Source of the DNA: an uncultured Gammaproteobacteria bacterium
Lineage (GTDB): Bacteria; Pseudomonadota; Gammaproteobacteria; CAISUE01
NCBI GenBank assembly: GCA_903888615.1
Contig: CAISUE010000022.1
Span: forward strand, 1-46,172
Direction of reading: 5' to 3'
Length of the DNA: 46,172 nucleotides
Part shown: one piece after another, positions 26,540 through 34,148 of the stretch
Layout: each line of letters opens with the position of its first letter
Position numbering within the stretch: the stretch's first letter is position 1
The notes under the pieces: model-generated
Database searches by the model: none
Told to the model about the DNA's origin: nothing
Seen by the model: the letters and a program-made list of their open reading frames with translations, nothing else
Position numbers and translations under genes: made by a program

Positions 26540-26817
26540 GAAATTTTATCAGGTTCGACAAATCCAGCAGGTTTTGAGCTTTCATCATTATTAAATAAAA
26601 ACTTAGCCATTTCAGCATTTAAAAAATCGCGCGCTGTTGGCTCTAATAAATTTAACCGGTATTCATTGATCAACATGGTTTGTTGCTTTAACCATAAAGC
26701 CCACGCTTCAGCTGAAATTTGCTCAAACACTTTTTGCCCCAAAGGGCCAGGATAAGGGGGTTTGGCGAGTGCCGGCGCTAGTCGTTGTAACTTTGCACAA
26801 AAAATACTGCGTTCCAT
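26536..26817 (-). CDS. yggX: Probable Fe(2+)-trafficking / oxidative damage protection protein YggX
   Basis: The 93-residue protein matches YggX, a small cytosolic protein that protects iron-sulfur clusters from oxidative damage and may handle ferrous iron. Visible landmarks are RSIFCAKLQRLAP with Cys7, YPGPLGQKVFEQISAEAWALWLKQQTMLINEYRLNLL, and AEMAKFLFN. It is the first gene of the operon with lipB, truB and ribF and overlaps lipB by 4 bp. The pairing with LipB fits, because lipoate synthesis depends on Fe-S enzymes (inference). Confidence 0.93.
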   Translation of the reverse strand: MERSIFCAKLQRLAPALAKPPYPGPLGQKVFEQISAEAWALWLKQQTMLINEYRLNLLEPTARDFLNAEMAKFLFNNDESSKPAGFVEPDKIS

Positions 26818-26854
26818 AACCTGTGTCCTGACAATAATGCTTTTATTTTAGTTA

Positions 26855-26905
26855 ATAAAAAGCCCCGCACTTAAATTCACCAACGAATTTTAAGTGCAGG
26901 GCTCG
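26855..26905 (-). terminator. Strong intrinsic terminator after the porin gene
   Basis: On the minus strand the sequence forms a long stem, with AGCCCTGCACTTAAAATT pairing with AATTTAAGTGCGGGGCT, followed by TTTTTATTAA. It lies 55 bp past the porin stop codon and before yggX. It can also act on the other strand, where CGTTTTT follows the stem. Confidence 0.85.
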
Positions 26906-26959
26906 TTTTTCTAGCGCGGGAAACCCGCATGATGCGTACAGAATAGGCAACAAGACTCT

Positions 26960-28240
26960 TTAAGCAAATTTAACAGCGACGCGAGCCGTTGCCGTATTGG
27001 CTGAAGTACCTGGACCACCTTGTGAGGCACTGTAAGCAATATCATGACGCACTTCTAAACCAATATCGGTGTATTTCGATACATTAAAGGTATAGTTAGC
27101 TAAGTAACGTTTTTGCGCCATTGAACCTTCACCAGCACCGGTAAGATCAATATTAGCAGCATTGTAACTGCCTTGATAACCGACGCCAAAGCGGCTGTCA
27201 TGATTCATGACTGGGAAACTATAACCCGTATCAATACCCCAAGCAGCAGGACGCGCACCACGTTCAGTAGCACCTGAATTATCAGTGTAAGCCACATCCG
27301 CTTGATTAAAGCTATTCATCGCACCGACGTAGTTAACACTGGCATCAAGCGCTTTAAATTTAACATCTGCATTGGCAGCAAGTGCACTCACCGGCGAGAT
27401 ATATTGATCATCATTGTTATAACCCAAGCTATAACGGATGCCCGTCGTATCTGCCATGTTCCGCAAATATTGCACACCTAATTTGTATTGCACATCACGA
27501 ACCACATTCGCAAAACCTAAATTGGCACCAAAATTACGCACTGTATTACCATTTTGTTCGGTTGCTGAGGTACCTGCCGCTTTATTCATACCATTTAACG
27601 CATAAACACTACCGTTGAAACCTTGAGTTGAAACAAACCCTAGGGTCGCTGCAACATCATTGACTTGAGACAAAACTTGCGTCAACGAAGGGGTTAAATC
27701 TTTATAAGGTGTATAAGAACCAAATGGCAGGTATTGCTGACCGACTTTCAAATAGAAAGGGGATTTGGCAAAATTAGCAATATTGACATAAGCTTCATCA
27801 ACATTAATATTGCTATTGGAACTCCGTTGGTTCGAAGTGAAAGCACCCGCTTGCAAGTCATTAAAATCATTCATCGGTTGACCGTATAACACACCCACAT
27901 GGGCAGTCGTCCAATCGCTAACATTCGCATCCAGAAAAATATTTGCGTTTGAAATAGCCATCGAAGAAACCGTTTGGGTATTACTGTTCGTACCATAAGT
28001 CACAGGAGACTTACTAGCAATATTACCATCAACATCGACTAACCCACTGATACTAATACGATTAAACCAATTATCAGAAGGCAGCGTTGTACCTGCACCA
28101 TTGCTATTCATGGTCGATTGCATTTGCGCAATTTGCGATTTCATCGCATCAATCTGTGTTTGCATCGCAGCATCTTGTGCACATGCAGCACCTGATGTTC
28201 CAGCCAAAATCATTGAAGTCACGAGAAGTTTAAGTTTCAT
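26960..28240 (-). CDS. Outer-membrane porin, Legionella LbtU-like
   Basis: The 426-residue protein has a clear signal peptide (MKLKLLVTSMILAGTSGAACA, cleavage before QDAA) and then a short coiled coil (MQTQIDAMKSQIAQMQSTM). The remainder is rich in alternating polar/aromatic beta strands, ending in a phenylalanine-containing strand (TARVAVKFA), as in outer-membrane beta barrels. A short coiled coil followed by SISGLVDVDGNIAS resembles the LbtU-type siderophore porins and related porins of Legionellales. Substrate is unknown. It has a strong terminator and its own promoter, so it is monocistronic and probably abundant. The specific LbtU link is moderate. Confidence 0.7.
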   Translation of the reverse strand: MKLKLLVTSMILAGTSGAACAQDAAMQTQIDAMKSQIAQMQSTMNSNGAGTTLPSDNWFNRISISGLVDVDGNIASKSPVTYGTNSNTQTVSSMAISNANIFLDANVSDWTTAHVGVLYGQPMNDFNDLQAGAFTSNQRSSNSNINVDEAYVNIANFAKSPFYLKVGQQYLPFGSYTPYKDLTPSLTQVLSQVNDVAATLGFVSTQGFNGSVYALNGMNKAAGTSATEQNGNTVRNFGANLGFANVVRDVQYKLGVQYLRNMADTTGIRYSLGYNNDDQYISPVSALAANADVKFKALDASVNYVGAMNSFNQADVAYTDNSGATERGARPAAWGIDTGYSFPVMNHDSRFGVGYQGSYNAANIDLTGAGEGSMAQKRYLANYTFNVSKYTDIGLEVRHDIAYSASQGGPGTSANTATARVAVKFA

Positions 28241-28293
28241 GAATTAATCACTCCATAGTTTAAAAAAAAGACAGCCATCTTGCAATTTGCAGC

Positions 28294-28299
28294 ATTATA
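28294..28299 (-). promoter_or_regulatory. -10 element of the porin promoter
   Basis: A perfect TATAAT on the minus strand lies 54 bp upstream of the porin ATG and would give a leader of about 47 nt, with a GGAG ribosome site near the start codon. No good -35 is visible (TATCAA at 17-bp spacing). Confidence 0.45.
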
Positions 28300-28326
28300 C
28301 GTGAACCAATACCATTTTGATATCTG

Positions 28327-28932
28327 TTATAAATCACCGGCATGTGCAGCTAAATAATCAGCAACACCCGCAATCGAAGGTTTCATAGCGCTATCGCCTT
28401 TATTCCAACCGGCTGGGCACACTTCACCGTGTTGATCAAAATATTGCAACGCATCAACCGTTCTTAATAACTCATCAATATTACGTCCTAAAGGCAAATC
28501 ATTAACCGTTTGTGACCGCACAACGCCTTGCTGATCAATAATAAAAGCGGCTCGCAAAGCAACGCCAGCCACAGGGTGCTCTACACCATAAGATTGACAC
28601 ACAAAATGATTAATATCGGCTGCCATAATATACTTAACCGGTCCAATGCCACCATTGTTAATGGCAGTATTACGCCAAGCATTGTGGGTAAATTGCGAAT
28701 CAATCGAGATGGCGACAACTTCAATGCCACGAGCCGTGAATTCATTCATTCGCTTATCTAAAGCAATCAATTCCGATGGGCAAACAAAGGTAAAATCCAG
28801 CGGATAAAAAAACAATACCGCATACTTATCCCTAATGAGGCTACCAAAATTTAACTCACTGACGATTTCGCCATTCGCTAATACAGCCGCTGTCGTAAAA
28901 TCAGGCGCTTTACGCCCTACCAAAACACTCAT
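28327..28932 (-). CDS. Typical 2-Cys peroxiredoxin (AhpC/Prx1 type)
   Basis: This thiol peroxidase reduces hydrogen peroxide and organic peroxides. The peroxidatic cysteine is C51 in DFTFVCPSE and the resolving cysteine is C172 in HGEVCPAGW. VGRKAPDFTTAAVL is the N-terminal family motif. The ATG at 28932 (MSVLVGRKAPDF) was chosen because homologues begin there and a GGGA lies 8 nt upstream. An in-frame ATG 15 bp earlier is also possible. It sits next to the monothiol glutaredoxin gene and upstream of the porin. Confidence 0.93.
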   Translation of the reverse strand: MSVLVGRKAPDFTTAAVLANGEIVSELNFGSLIRDKYAVLFFYPLDFTFVCPSELIALDKRMNEFTARGIEVVAISIDSQFTHNAWRNTAINNGGIGPVKYIMAADINHFVCQSYGVEHPVAGVALRAAFIIDQQGVVRSQTVNDLPLGRNIDELLRTVDALQYFDQHGEVCPAGWNKGDSAMKPSIAGVADYLAAHAGDL

Positions 28933-28995
28933 GTTATTTCCCATCATTAATTAATTGATCACAAGCAGGACTAGAGCAAAAATCATGCCATTACT

Positions 28996-29316
28996 TTATT
29001 TAAGCACTTTAGCATCAACAAACAAGGCTTGCAATTCACCCGAAGCATACATTTCCAGCACAATATCACAACCACCAATTAATTCACCCTTTACATACAA
29101 TTGTGGAAACGTAGGCCAATTGGCGTATATTGGTAACGCTTGCCGAATTTCCGGATTTAATAAAATATCGACGCTGGCGAATTCAACCTGACACGCTTTA
29201 AGCACCTGCACAACGCGTGCCGAAAAACCACATTGAGGCTGCTCAGGATTACCTTTCATATATAATAAGACCGAATGTTCGGCTATTTGCTGCTTAATCT
29301 GTGATAATGCATTCAT
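28996..29316 (-). CDS. grxD: Monothiol glutaredoxin Grx4 (CGFS type)
   Basis: The 106-residue Grx4 carries or inserts [2Fe-2S] clusters, often together with BolA. The single active cysteine is C29 in QPQCGFSARVVQ. The glutathione-binding segments WPTFPQLYVKGELIGGCD and VLLYMKGNP are present. Spacing to the peroxiredoxin start is about 60 bp on the same strand, so a small redox/iron-sulfur unit is likely. Confidence 0.95.
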   Translation of the reverse strand: MNALSQIKQQIAEHSVLLYMKGNPEQPQCGFSARVVQVLKACQVEFASVDILLNPEIRQALPIYANWPTFPQLYVKGELIGGCDIVLEMYASGELQALFVDAKVLK

Positions 29317-29453
29317 TTAGACTGACCCTGATAGCAAAAGTTCACAGTATCACTTTTAGCTGGAAAATTGTCAATATTGCTGAGCCATCGTCAATGAGCC
29401 GTGTTATACTGACGGCGCGATGGGCATACGTGTGAATAGGTGTCTATCGAAAT

Positions 29454-29482
29454 TTGTAACCATTGTAAAAATCTGTTATATT
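29454..29482 (+). promoter_or_regulatory. Sigma-70 promoter of the small lipoprotein gene
   Basis: TTGTAA (29454-29459) and TATATT (29477-29482) are separated by exactly 17 bp, giving a start near 29489 and a leader of about 55 nt. Just downstream is the inverted repeat at 29493-29509. Confidence 0.65.
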
Positions 29483-29492
29483 CGCGCGACTT

Positions 29493-29509
29493 TTGACAAG
29501 ACCTGTCAA
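29493..29509. promoter_or_regulatory. Palindrome in the lipoprotein leader, possible operator
   Basis: TTGACA-AGACC-TGTCAA is a perfect 6-bp-arm inverted repeat lying immediately after the predicted transcription start. It could be a repressor site. It could also form a small RNA hairpin. The binding protein is unknown. Confidence 0.45.
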
Positions 29510-29544
29510 ATTTATTTCATGAATTTTTTTAGGAATTTATTATT

Positions 29545-29715
29545 ATGAAGAAAAATCTACTTGCTCTTAGCATCTTAGCCTTGGCTTTAACCGCTTGTTC
29601 AGGCAACGATACAAGTGCACCTGCTGCTGATAGCACAGCTCCTGCTGCAACGACTGAAGTTGCTGCTGCCGCTCCTGAAGCTGCTGCTCCTGCTGCCGCA
29701 ACACCTGCTGCTTAA
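29545..29715 (+). CDS. Small Ala/Pro-rich lipoprotein (56 aa)
   Basis: The product has a lipoprotein signal (MKKNLLALSILALALTAC, lipobox LTAC with C18). The mature part, SGNDTSAPAADSTAPAATTEV followed by repeated AAPEAAAPAAA, is almost entirely Ala, Pro, Thr and acidic residues and is probably unstructured. No family is recognised. Similar tiny lipoproteins in proteobacteria are often abundant envelope spacers. A good promoter, AGGA ribosome site and strong terminator show a free-standing, well-expressed gene. The gene is too short and low-complexity for most automated annotation. Confidence 0.8.
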   Translation: MKKNLLALSILALALTACSGNDTSAPAADSTAPAATTEVAAAAPEAAAPAAATPAA

Positions 29716-29734
29716 GTTTATCGCTATTGCTTAT

Positions 29735-29768
29735 AAAAAAACCGAGTCTTTAAACGCTCGGTTTTTTT
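29735..29768. terminator. Bidirectional intrinsic terminator
   Basis: AAAAAAACCGAG and CTCGGTTTTTTT form a stem with a 10-nt loop and T-runs on both strands. It ends the lipoprotein gene on the plus strand and overlaps the very end of tsaD on the minus strand. Confidence 0.85.
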
Positions 29769-30780
29769 ATAAGCGCAATTCATTCAATGACCATCTTGGC
29801 TTCACACTAAAATCGAATTCACTGACTTGACCTGCCGCCAAACGCAAGCACCCGGCAAAAGCAATCATCGCGCCATTATCCGTACAAAATTCCAAACGTG
29901 GATAAAATGCTTTCGCACCCAATTGCGTTAAGCCCGCTTGCAATTGCGTGCGCAGCCACACATTGGCGCTAACCCCACCTGAAACAACCACTTGCTGCAA
30001 GCCGGTTTGCTTAACCGCTTTCAACGTCTTGGCAACCAACACGTCTATCACCGCCGCTTGAAAAGAAGCGGCTATGTCCGCCTGCACCTTGACACAGCGC
30101 AAATCTTCTTTATCGATTAATTGTGCCACCGCTGTCTTCAAGCCACTAAAACTAAACATTAAATCTGCTCGGTGCAGCAAGGGCCTGGGCAACGCATAAC
30201 GCATCGCATCACCTTGCTCAGCCAATTTCGCTAATAAGGGGCCACCGGGGTAAGCTAAACCCATTAATTTAGCTGTTTTATCAAATGCTTCTCCTGCAGC
30301 ATCATCGAGCGATTCCCCTAACACTTCATAATCACCTAACGCTTGCACCTTAACCAGCAACGTATGGCCGCCGGACACGATTAAGGCTAAAAAAGGAAAT
30401 TCAGGCTGATTCTGTTCTAACAATGGCGATAGTAAATGCCCTTCCATATGATGAATACCCACACAAGGGAGTTTGCGCGCAAACGCTAAACTTTGCGCAA
30501 ACGCTGCACCTACCAAAAGGGCTCCCGATAACCCAGGACCTCGCGTATACGCAATGCCTTGAATCTCTGCGAGGGTCCGCTGACTCTGAGTCAATAATTG
30601 GCCAATCAATGGCAATAATTTCTGAATATGATCCCTGGATGCCAGTTCCGGCACCACCCCACCATAAGCCGCATGCGTTGCCACTTGACTAAACAATACA
30701 TGAGCAATCAAACCCACGCCATTCTCGTACAACGCCACCCCTGTTTCATCACAGGAAGATTCAATCCCCAATACTAACAT
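29767..30780 (-). CDS. tsaD: tRNA N6-threonylcarbamoyladenosine synthase catalytic subunit TsaD
   Basis: The 337-residue TsaD (YgjD/Kae1) transfers the threonylcarbamoyl group from threonylcarbamoyl-AMP to A37 of ANN-decoding tRNAs, working with TsaB and TsaE. Metal-binding H111 and H115 occur in HHMEGH. The ASKHA nucleotide-binding motifs are [13 protein letters not shown] at 5-17, [11 protein letters not shown] near 79, and [13 protein letters not shown] near 265. The essential AMP-supplying enzyme is TsaC-type; the YciO homologue at 39907 is a relative. The usual divergent neighbour rpsU is absent. Confidence 0.97.
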   Translation of the reverse strand: MLVLGIESSCDETGVALYENGVGLIAHVLFSQVATHAAYGGVVPELASRDHIQKLLPLIGQLLTQSQRTLAEIQGIAYTRGPGLSGALLVGAAFAQSLAFARKLPCVGIHHMEGHLLSPLLEQNQPEFPFLALIVSGGHTLLVKVQALGDYEVLGESLDDAAGEAFDKTAKLMGLAYPGGPLLAKLAEQGDAMRYALPRPLLHRADLMFSFSGLKTAVAQLIDKEDLRCVKVQADIAASFQAAVIDVLVAKTLKAVKQTGLQQVVVSGGVSANVWLRTQLQAGLTQLGAKAFYPRLEFCTDNGAMIAFAGCLRLAAGQVSEFDFSVKPRWSLNELRL

Positions 30781-30835
30781 AAGGCGTTCTTCTGGTTCAT
30801 TGCAAAATCAACCTAATTAAAAAAGTTCATAAGAG

Positions 30836-31282
30836 TCACTTAAACTGTGCTACATCTTTAGCCGTAGGTGCCGCTAAATAACGATACAAATCTTGGTACA
30901 TCGCCCACACTTTGCGTTGATAAGGTACGTTTTCTGATGCCGTATACGAGTGATAAGAACCCACACCACGCCAAAAATTAGGGCTATTGGCAATACGCTG
31001 ACTTAATATCCACGTACCCACATACACATTAGCACAAGGATTAAATTGTAAGGTTTCTTTCGTGTAGCCATACAGTTTAATTTGCGGCAGCCACACCGTA
31101 TTAATTTGCATTGGCCCATAATCATAAGAACCATTATTATTGGCTTTGGCCATCCCATTGCGGCCCCCTTCCACTTTCAAAACGGAAATAATGAGTGTCG
31201 CTGGCAAAGAATACAACACCGCGGCACGATTGATGCATTCTATCGGCACATCGTTGATGGTTAACGCACTCAGCATTGCCAC
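30836..31282 (-). CDS. Lytic-transglycosylase-like (SLT/IagB-type) protein
   Basis: The 148-residue protein consists of a soluble-lytic-transglycosylase fold. It is closest to the small IagB/VirB1/TrbN-type enzymes that open peptidoglycan for secretion or conjugation machines. The catalytic glutamate is probably E38 (VLKVEGG), followed by the family motif NNNGSYDYGPMQINTVWLPQI and a late AxxYN-like segment (VGSYHSY). No export signal is visible (it starts MAMLSALTINDVPIECINRAA), which is unusual for an enzyme that acts in the periplasm. It starts 6 bp after the ABC-auxiliary lipoprotein gene and so belongs to the MCE operon. Confidence 0.75.
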   Translation of the reverse strand: MAMLSALTINDVPIECINRAAVLYSLPATLIISVLKVEGGRNGMAKANNNGSYDYGPMQINTVWLPQIKLYGYTKETLQFNPCANVYVGTWILSQRIANSPNFWRGVGSYHSYTASENVPYQRKVWAMYQDLYRYLAAPTAKDVAQFK

Positions 31283-31288
31283 CTCACA

Positions 31289-31906
31289 CTACCCATGGGC
31301 TTTTACAATGAACGTCATTATTTCAGGCAATAATTGTTGTAACGCACGATTGGCTGCAACAACGCCCCCGACAGGAGTGGGGTCTGCTGGCACCCGAGCA
31401 GTAAAATCTTTAATGGCATCAATTTTGCCCGTCACGCCATTGCTTAAGACTACTTGTAGGTGCATATCCAAACAAGCATGTTGCTGGGTTACATCAAATA
31501 TTTGCACTAATCCCAGCAAGTTAACCGTCACTGTTTGATCTATTGGCCCCACAAAAGGTGGCGCTACAACAACGGCTTTAAATAGCCCAGAATTTTGCAA
31601 AGTTTCGGCCAAAGCTACGGTAATCATTGAAGATGGCAGCGTTTGCCAACGGCTTTCGACAAAATAATGGATTTGATAAGCCTTGATTTGATAAGCTATG
31701 GCAAGACTGCGATTCATGGGGGCAATAAAACCCTCTTTAACCACTAATGTCGTTGACGTTTTAGGCATAGCTAAAGGAGCGATAGCGGGTGCTTGCAATT
31801 GGTATTCTTTAATAACAGGCACAGATGTCGAACCTAAATTAAGGCAAGAGACTTGACTGAGCGCTAATAATAACCAAAGCGTTATTCGCATCCATTGAAA
31901 AAACAT
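31289..31906 (-). CDS. ABC-type transport auxiliary lipoprotein (PqiC/YmbA-like)
   Basis: The 205-residue protein belongs to the DUF330/PqiC-type auxiliary component of MCE lipid-transport systems. It has an N-terminal signal of about 20 hydrophobic residues ending in a cysteine (LSQVSCLNLG). The Gln at -3 makes the lipobox imperfect. It then shows the typical REYQLxAP-like start (KEYQLQAPAI) and IAYQIKAYQIHYFVESRWQTLPSSMI, resembling the 'R...Y...W...P' family core. It lies 3 bp after the MCE protein gene, consistent with a shared complex for phospholipid transport across the periplasm. Confidence 0.8.
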   Translation of the reverse strand: MFFQWMRITLWLLLALSQVSCLNLGSTSVPVIKEYQLQAPAIAPLAMPKTSTTLVVKEGFIAPMNRSLAIAYQIKAYQIHYFVESRWQTLPSSMITVALAETLQNSGLFKAVVVAPPFVGPIDQTVTVNLLGLVQIFDVTQQHACLDMHLQVVLSNGVTGKIDAIKDFTARVPADPTPVGGVVAANRALQQLLPEIMTFIVKAHG

Positions 31907-31909
31907 AGC

Positions 31910-32698
31910 TTATTCTCCAGGGCCTAAACGTTGAGTCGCACGACCCCGAATTAACATCGATGGATTATCTTGTAAATCACTTAACACATTATTTAAACTC
32001 ATCAAGATACCTTGGTTCAATTGACTATTAATCGTGTTATAAACTTGGCCAGCACTCGATGAAGCATCGGATAAATTTTTCACTAATAATGGCATGGCAT
32101 CGACGCTTAAACCGATAGCCTCTTGATTATTAGCAATGCTATGGGTAATCGTAGCAACGGATTGCAAAATATCACTGATATGATCTTGATTTTCTTGACG
32201 CAATAGGTAATTAATATGCTGATCTATTTCCGTGAGCGACGTCGCCAAGGTTTGGATAATCGTGTCGAGTCGCACCAGCAATGAAGGCGAACTCAAAATA
32301 ACCGGTAGCCGCTGACCTTTTAATGCGACCAATTTAGCAGCATTCGCTCGCCCACCTTTCAAACCAATAAACGTTAAACCTGTGATGCCTTGTGACATCA
32401 TCGTTGCACGCGTGTCGATGGAAATCGGCGTGCCCGCTTTAACCGCAATTTCCACCGAGACTTGATCGGGGTTATTCGGCATTAATTCAATGGCAGTTAC
32501 CGTCCCGACATCTACGCCATTAAATTTAACAGGCGCTTCAAGACTAAGTCCTACCACGGACTCTGAGGTAATAATACGGTAATTATCGTATACTTGTTTA
32601 TCTAAACCAAATGTCATCCACAACGTAAAAAGAATAACCGCAGCCCCTAAAATGACGACAAACAAACCGACTACAAAATAATTTACTTTAGGATCCAT
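31910..32698 (-). CDS. MCE-domain (MlaD-family) periplasmic lipid-transport protein
   Basis: The protein (262 residues from the ATG at 32698) has one N-terminal membrane anchor (NYFVVGLFVVILGAAVILFTLWM). A single MCE domain follows (YRIITSESVVGLSLEAPVKFNGVDVGTVTAIEL), then a helical coiled tail. MlaD-like proteins form hexameric rings that pass lipids between an inner-membrane ABC transporter and the outer membrane. The permease and ATPase genes that normally precede it are missing; the next gene upstream is ispE on the other strand. A GTG at 32710 would add four residues. The chosen ATG abuts the ispE ATG with no base between them. Confidence 0.85.
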   Translation of the reverse strand: MDPKVNYFVVGLFVVILGAAVILFTLWMTFGLDKQVYDNYRIITSESVVGLSLEAPVKFNGVDVGTVTAIELMPNNPDQVSVEIAVKAGTPISIDTRATMMSQGITGLTFIGLKGGRANAAKLVALKGQRLPVILSSPSLLVRLDTIIQTLATSLTEIDQHINYLLRQENQDHISDILQSVATITHSIANNQEAIGLSVDAMPLLVKNLSDASSSAGQVYNTINSQLNQGILMSLNNVLSDLQDNPSMLIRGRATQRLGPGE

Positions 32699-33544
32699 AT
32701 GTCTAATCACTCGTTGACGATTCGTGCGCCTGCAAAAATCAATTTATTTTTACACATTCTAGGCCAGAAGCCAAATGGCTATCATGCACTGCAAACCTTA
32801 TTTCAATTTATTTCTCTGCATGATTCCCTTGATCTACAGACCCACCTTGATAAAGAAATTTATTTTCATTGCAAACCATGCAGCATTCCACTTACCGATC
32901 AACTCGTGGTTAAAGCTGCAAAATTATTACAAACCACCACCCACTGCAACAGGGGTGCCACTATCCATTTGAGCAAAAACATCCCTATAGAAGCGGGCCT
33001 GGGCGGAGGAAGTTCCGACGCAGCATCGACCCTATTGGCGCTAAATCATTTATGGAATTGCGGTTTAACCCAGGTGGAATTACAATCCTTGGGTGCTCAA
33101 CTCGGTGCCGATGTACCTTTTTTTATCCAAGGTCACAGTGCCTTTGCCAGTGGTATCGGCACAACGTTTCAAACCGCTGCACCTCAGGAATCTTGGTATG
33201 TCATTGCCAAACCGGCCTGTGGTATTTCGACGCATGCCATTTTCACGCATCCTGACTTAATTCGCAATGGTAAAGCGATTGACATCGACCACTATGCTTA
33301 TACCCAAACACGCAATGATTGTGAACCTTTAGTGCGCAAACTTTACCCTCTGGTAGAGCATGTTTGCCACTGGTTAAGCGCCTATGGCACGCCTAGGCTC
33401 ACCGGCACTGGCGCCTGTGTGTTTTTACCACTCAGCGACTTAACGATCTGGCCTAAACTGCAAGCCAACAAACCCTCGGATTGTCAGCTATGGCTCTGCA
33501 CAGGACTTAATCAGTCCCCAGCGTGGCTTGACCTGCAAAAATAG
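32699..33544 (+). CDS. ispE: 4-diphosphocytidyl-2-C-methyl-D-erythritol kinase
   Basis: The 281-residue GHMP kinase phosphorylates CDP-methylerythritol in the MEP pathway of isoprenoid synthesis. Motifs are RAPAKINLFLHI with K13 (motif 1), the ATP loop PIEAGLGGGSSDAAS at 97-111, D138 in GADVPFF, and the C-terminal RLTGTGACVF (GHMP motif 3). The AGGA ribosome site is 5 nt before the ATG and lies inside the divergent MCE gene. It overlaps the convergent downstream gene by 38 bp. The common lolB-ispE-prs context is absent. Confidence 0.96.
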   Translation: MSNHSLTIRAPAKINLFLHILGQKPNGYHALQTLFQFISLHDSLDLQTHLDKEIYFHCKPCSIPLTDQLVVKAAKLLQTTTHCNRGATIHLSKNIPIEAGLGGGSSDAASTLLALNHLWNCGLTQVELQSLGAQLGADVPFFIQGHSAFASGIGTTFQTAAPQESWYVIAKPACGISTHAIFTHPDLIRNGKAIDIDHYAYTQTRNDCEPLVRKLYPLVEHVCHWLSAYGTPRLTGTGACVFLPLSDLTIWPKLQANKPSDCQLWLCTGLNQSPAWLDLQK

Positions 33545-34121
33545 CATCATGAACTGGTACCAAATGAATAGCACGCTCAGTCCCATCCGATAAAATAACC
33601 GATCCTACAACTTGCTCGGCATCAATATTATGAAGTTGAGCTCGCAATAGTAAATGCTCACGGTCAAAACTAATCGACCGGATACCCGCTTGATATAAAG
33701 GGATCAATGCTTTTTGGGTGCCATTATTCGAATACACTAACAAGCGCATCCGTAAAAAATTCGCATCTTGAGGATCAAAAATATTAGCCGAAACAGGCCC
33801 TAACATCCCTAATTCCTGTAAATTATTTATCCCTACATAATCGAGTGGATGGTTGGGTATAATATCTTCACCCAAAGCAAGTGGCACTAAAATAATAACG
33901 TCTTCACCTTTCAAAATAACCGCTTCAGACACTTCGTTTTCATCCATCCCCATGTCAATTACCAACACATTGTGCCATTTATCGGTAAATTGTTGCTGGG
34001 TGCTTTCTAAACTCACACTCGATTGATACCAATACCAAGCAAAACCACTTAAGCTTCCCAGCAAGACGACAATAAGCAGCCAATCTAATGCATTTAAGCT
34101 CTCTGTCTTGCTTTCTACCAT
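33507..34121 (-). CDS. Membrane-anchored protein of unknown function (204 aa)
   Basis: No family is recognised. Residues 1-12 are polar, followed by one membrane helix (LDWLLIVVLLGSLSGFAWYWY) and a periplasmic-type domain of about 165 residues. That domain is rich in beta strands and acidic residues (VLVIDMGMDENEVSEAVILKGEDVIILVPLALGEDIIP). It follows tldD by 27 bp on the same strand, suggesting co-transcription with it. Its 3' end overlaps ispE by 38 bp in tail-to-tail fashion. The topology suggests an envelope protein with the C-terminus outside. Its function cannot be inferred. Confidence 0.7.
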   Translation of the reverse strand: MVESKTESLNALDWLLIVVLLGSLSGFAWYWYQSSVSLESTQQQFTDKWHNVLVIDMGMDENEVSEAVILKGEDVIILVPLALGEDIIPNHPLDYVGINNLQELGMLGPVSANIFDPQDANFLRMRLLVYSNNGTQKALIPLYQAGIRSISFDREHLLLRAQLHNIDAEQVVGSVILSDGTERAIHLVPVHDAIFAGQATLGTD

Positions 34122-34148
34122 AGGTAACTCCCTGAAATTCTATGCACG

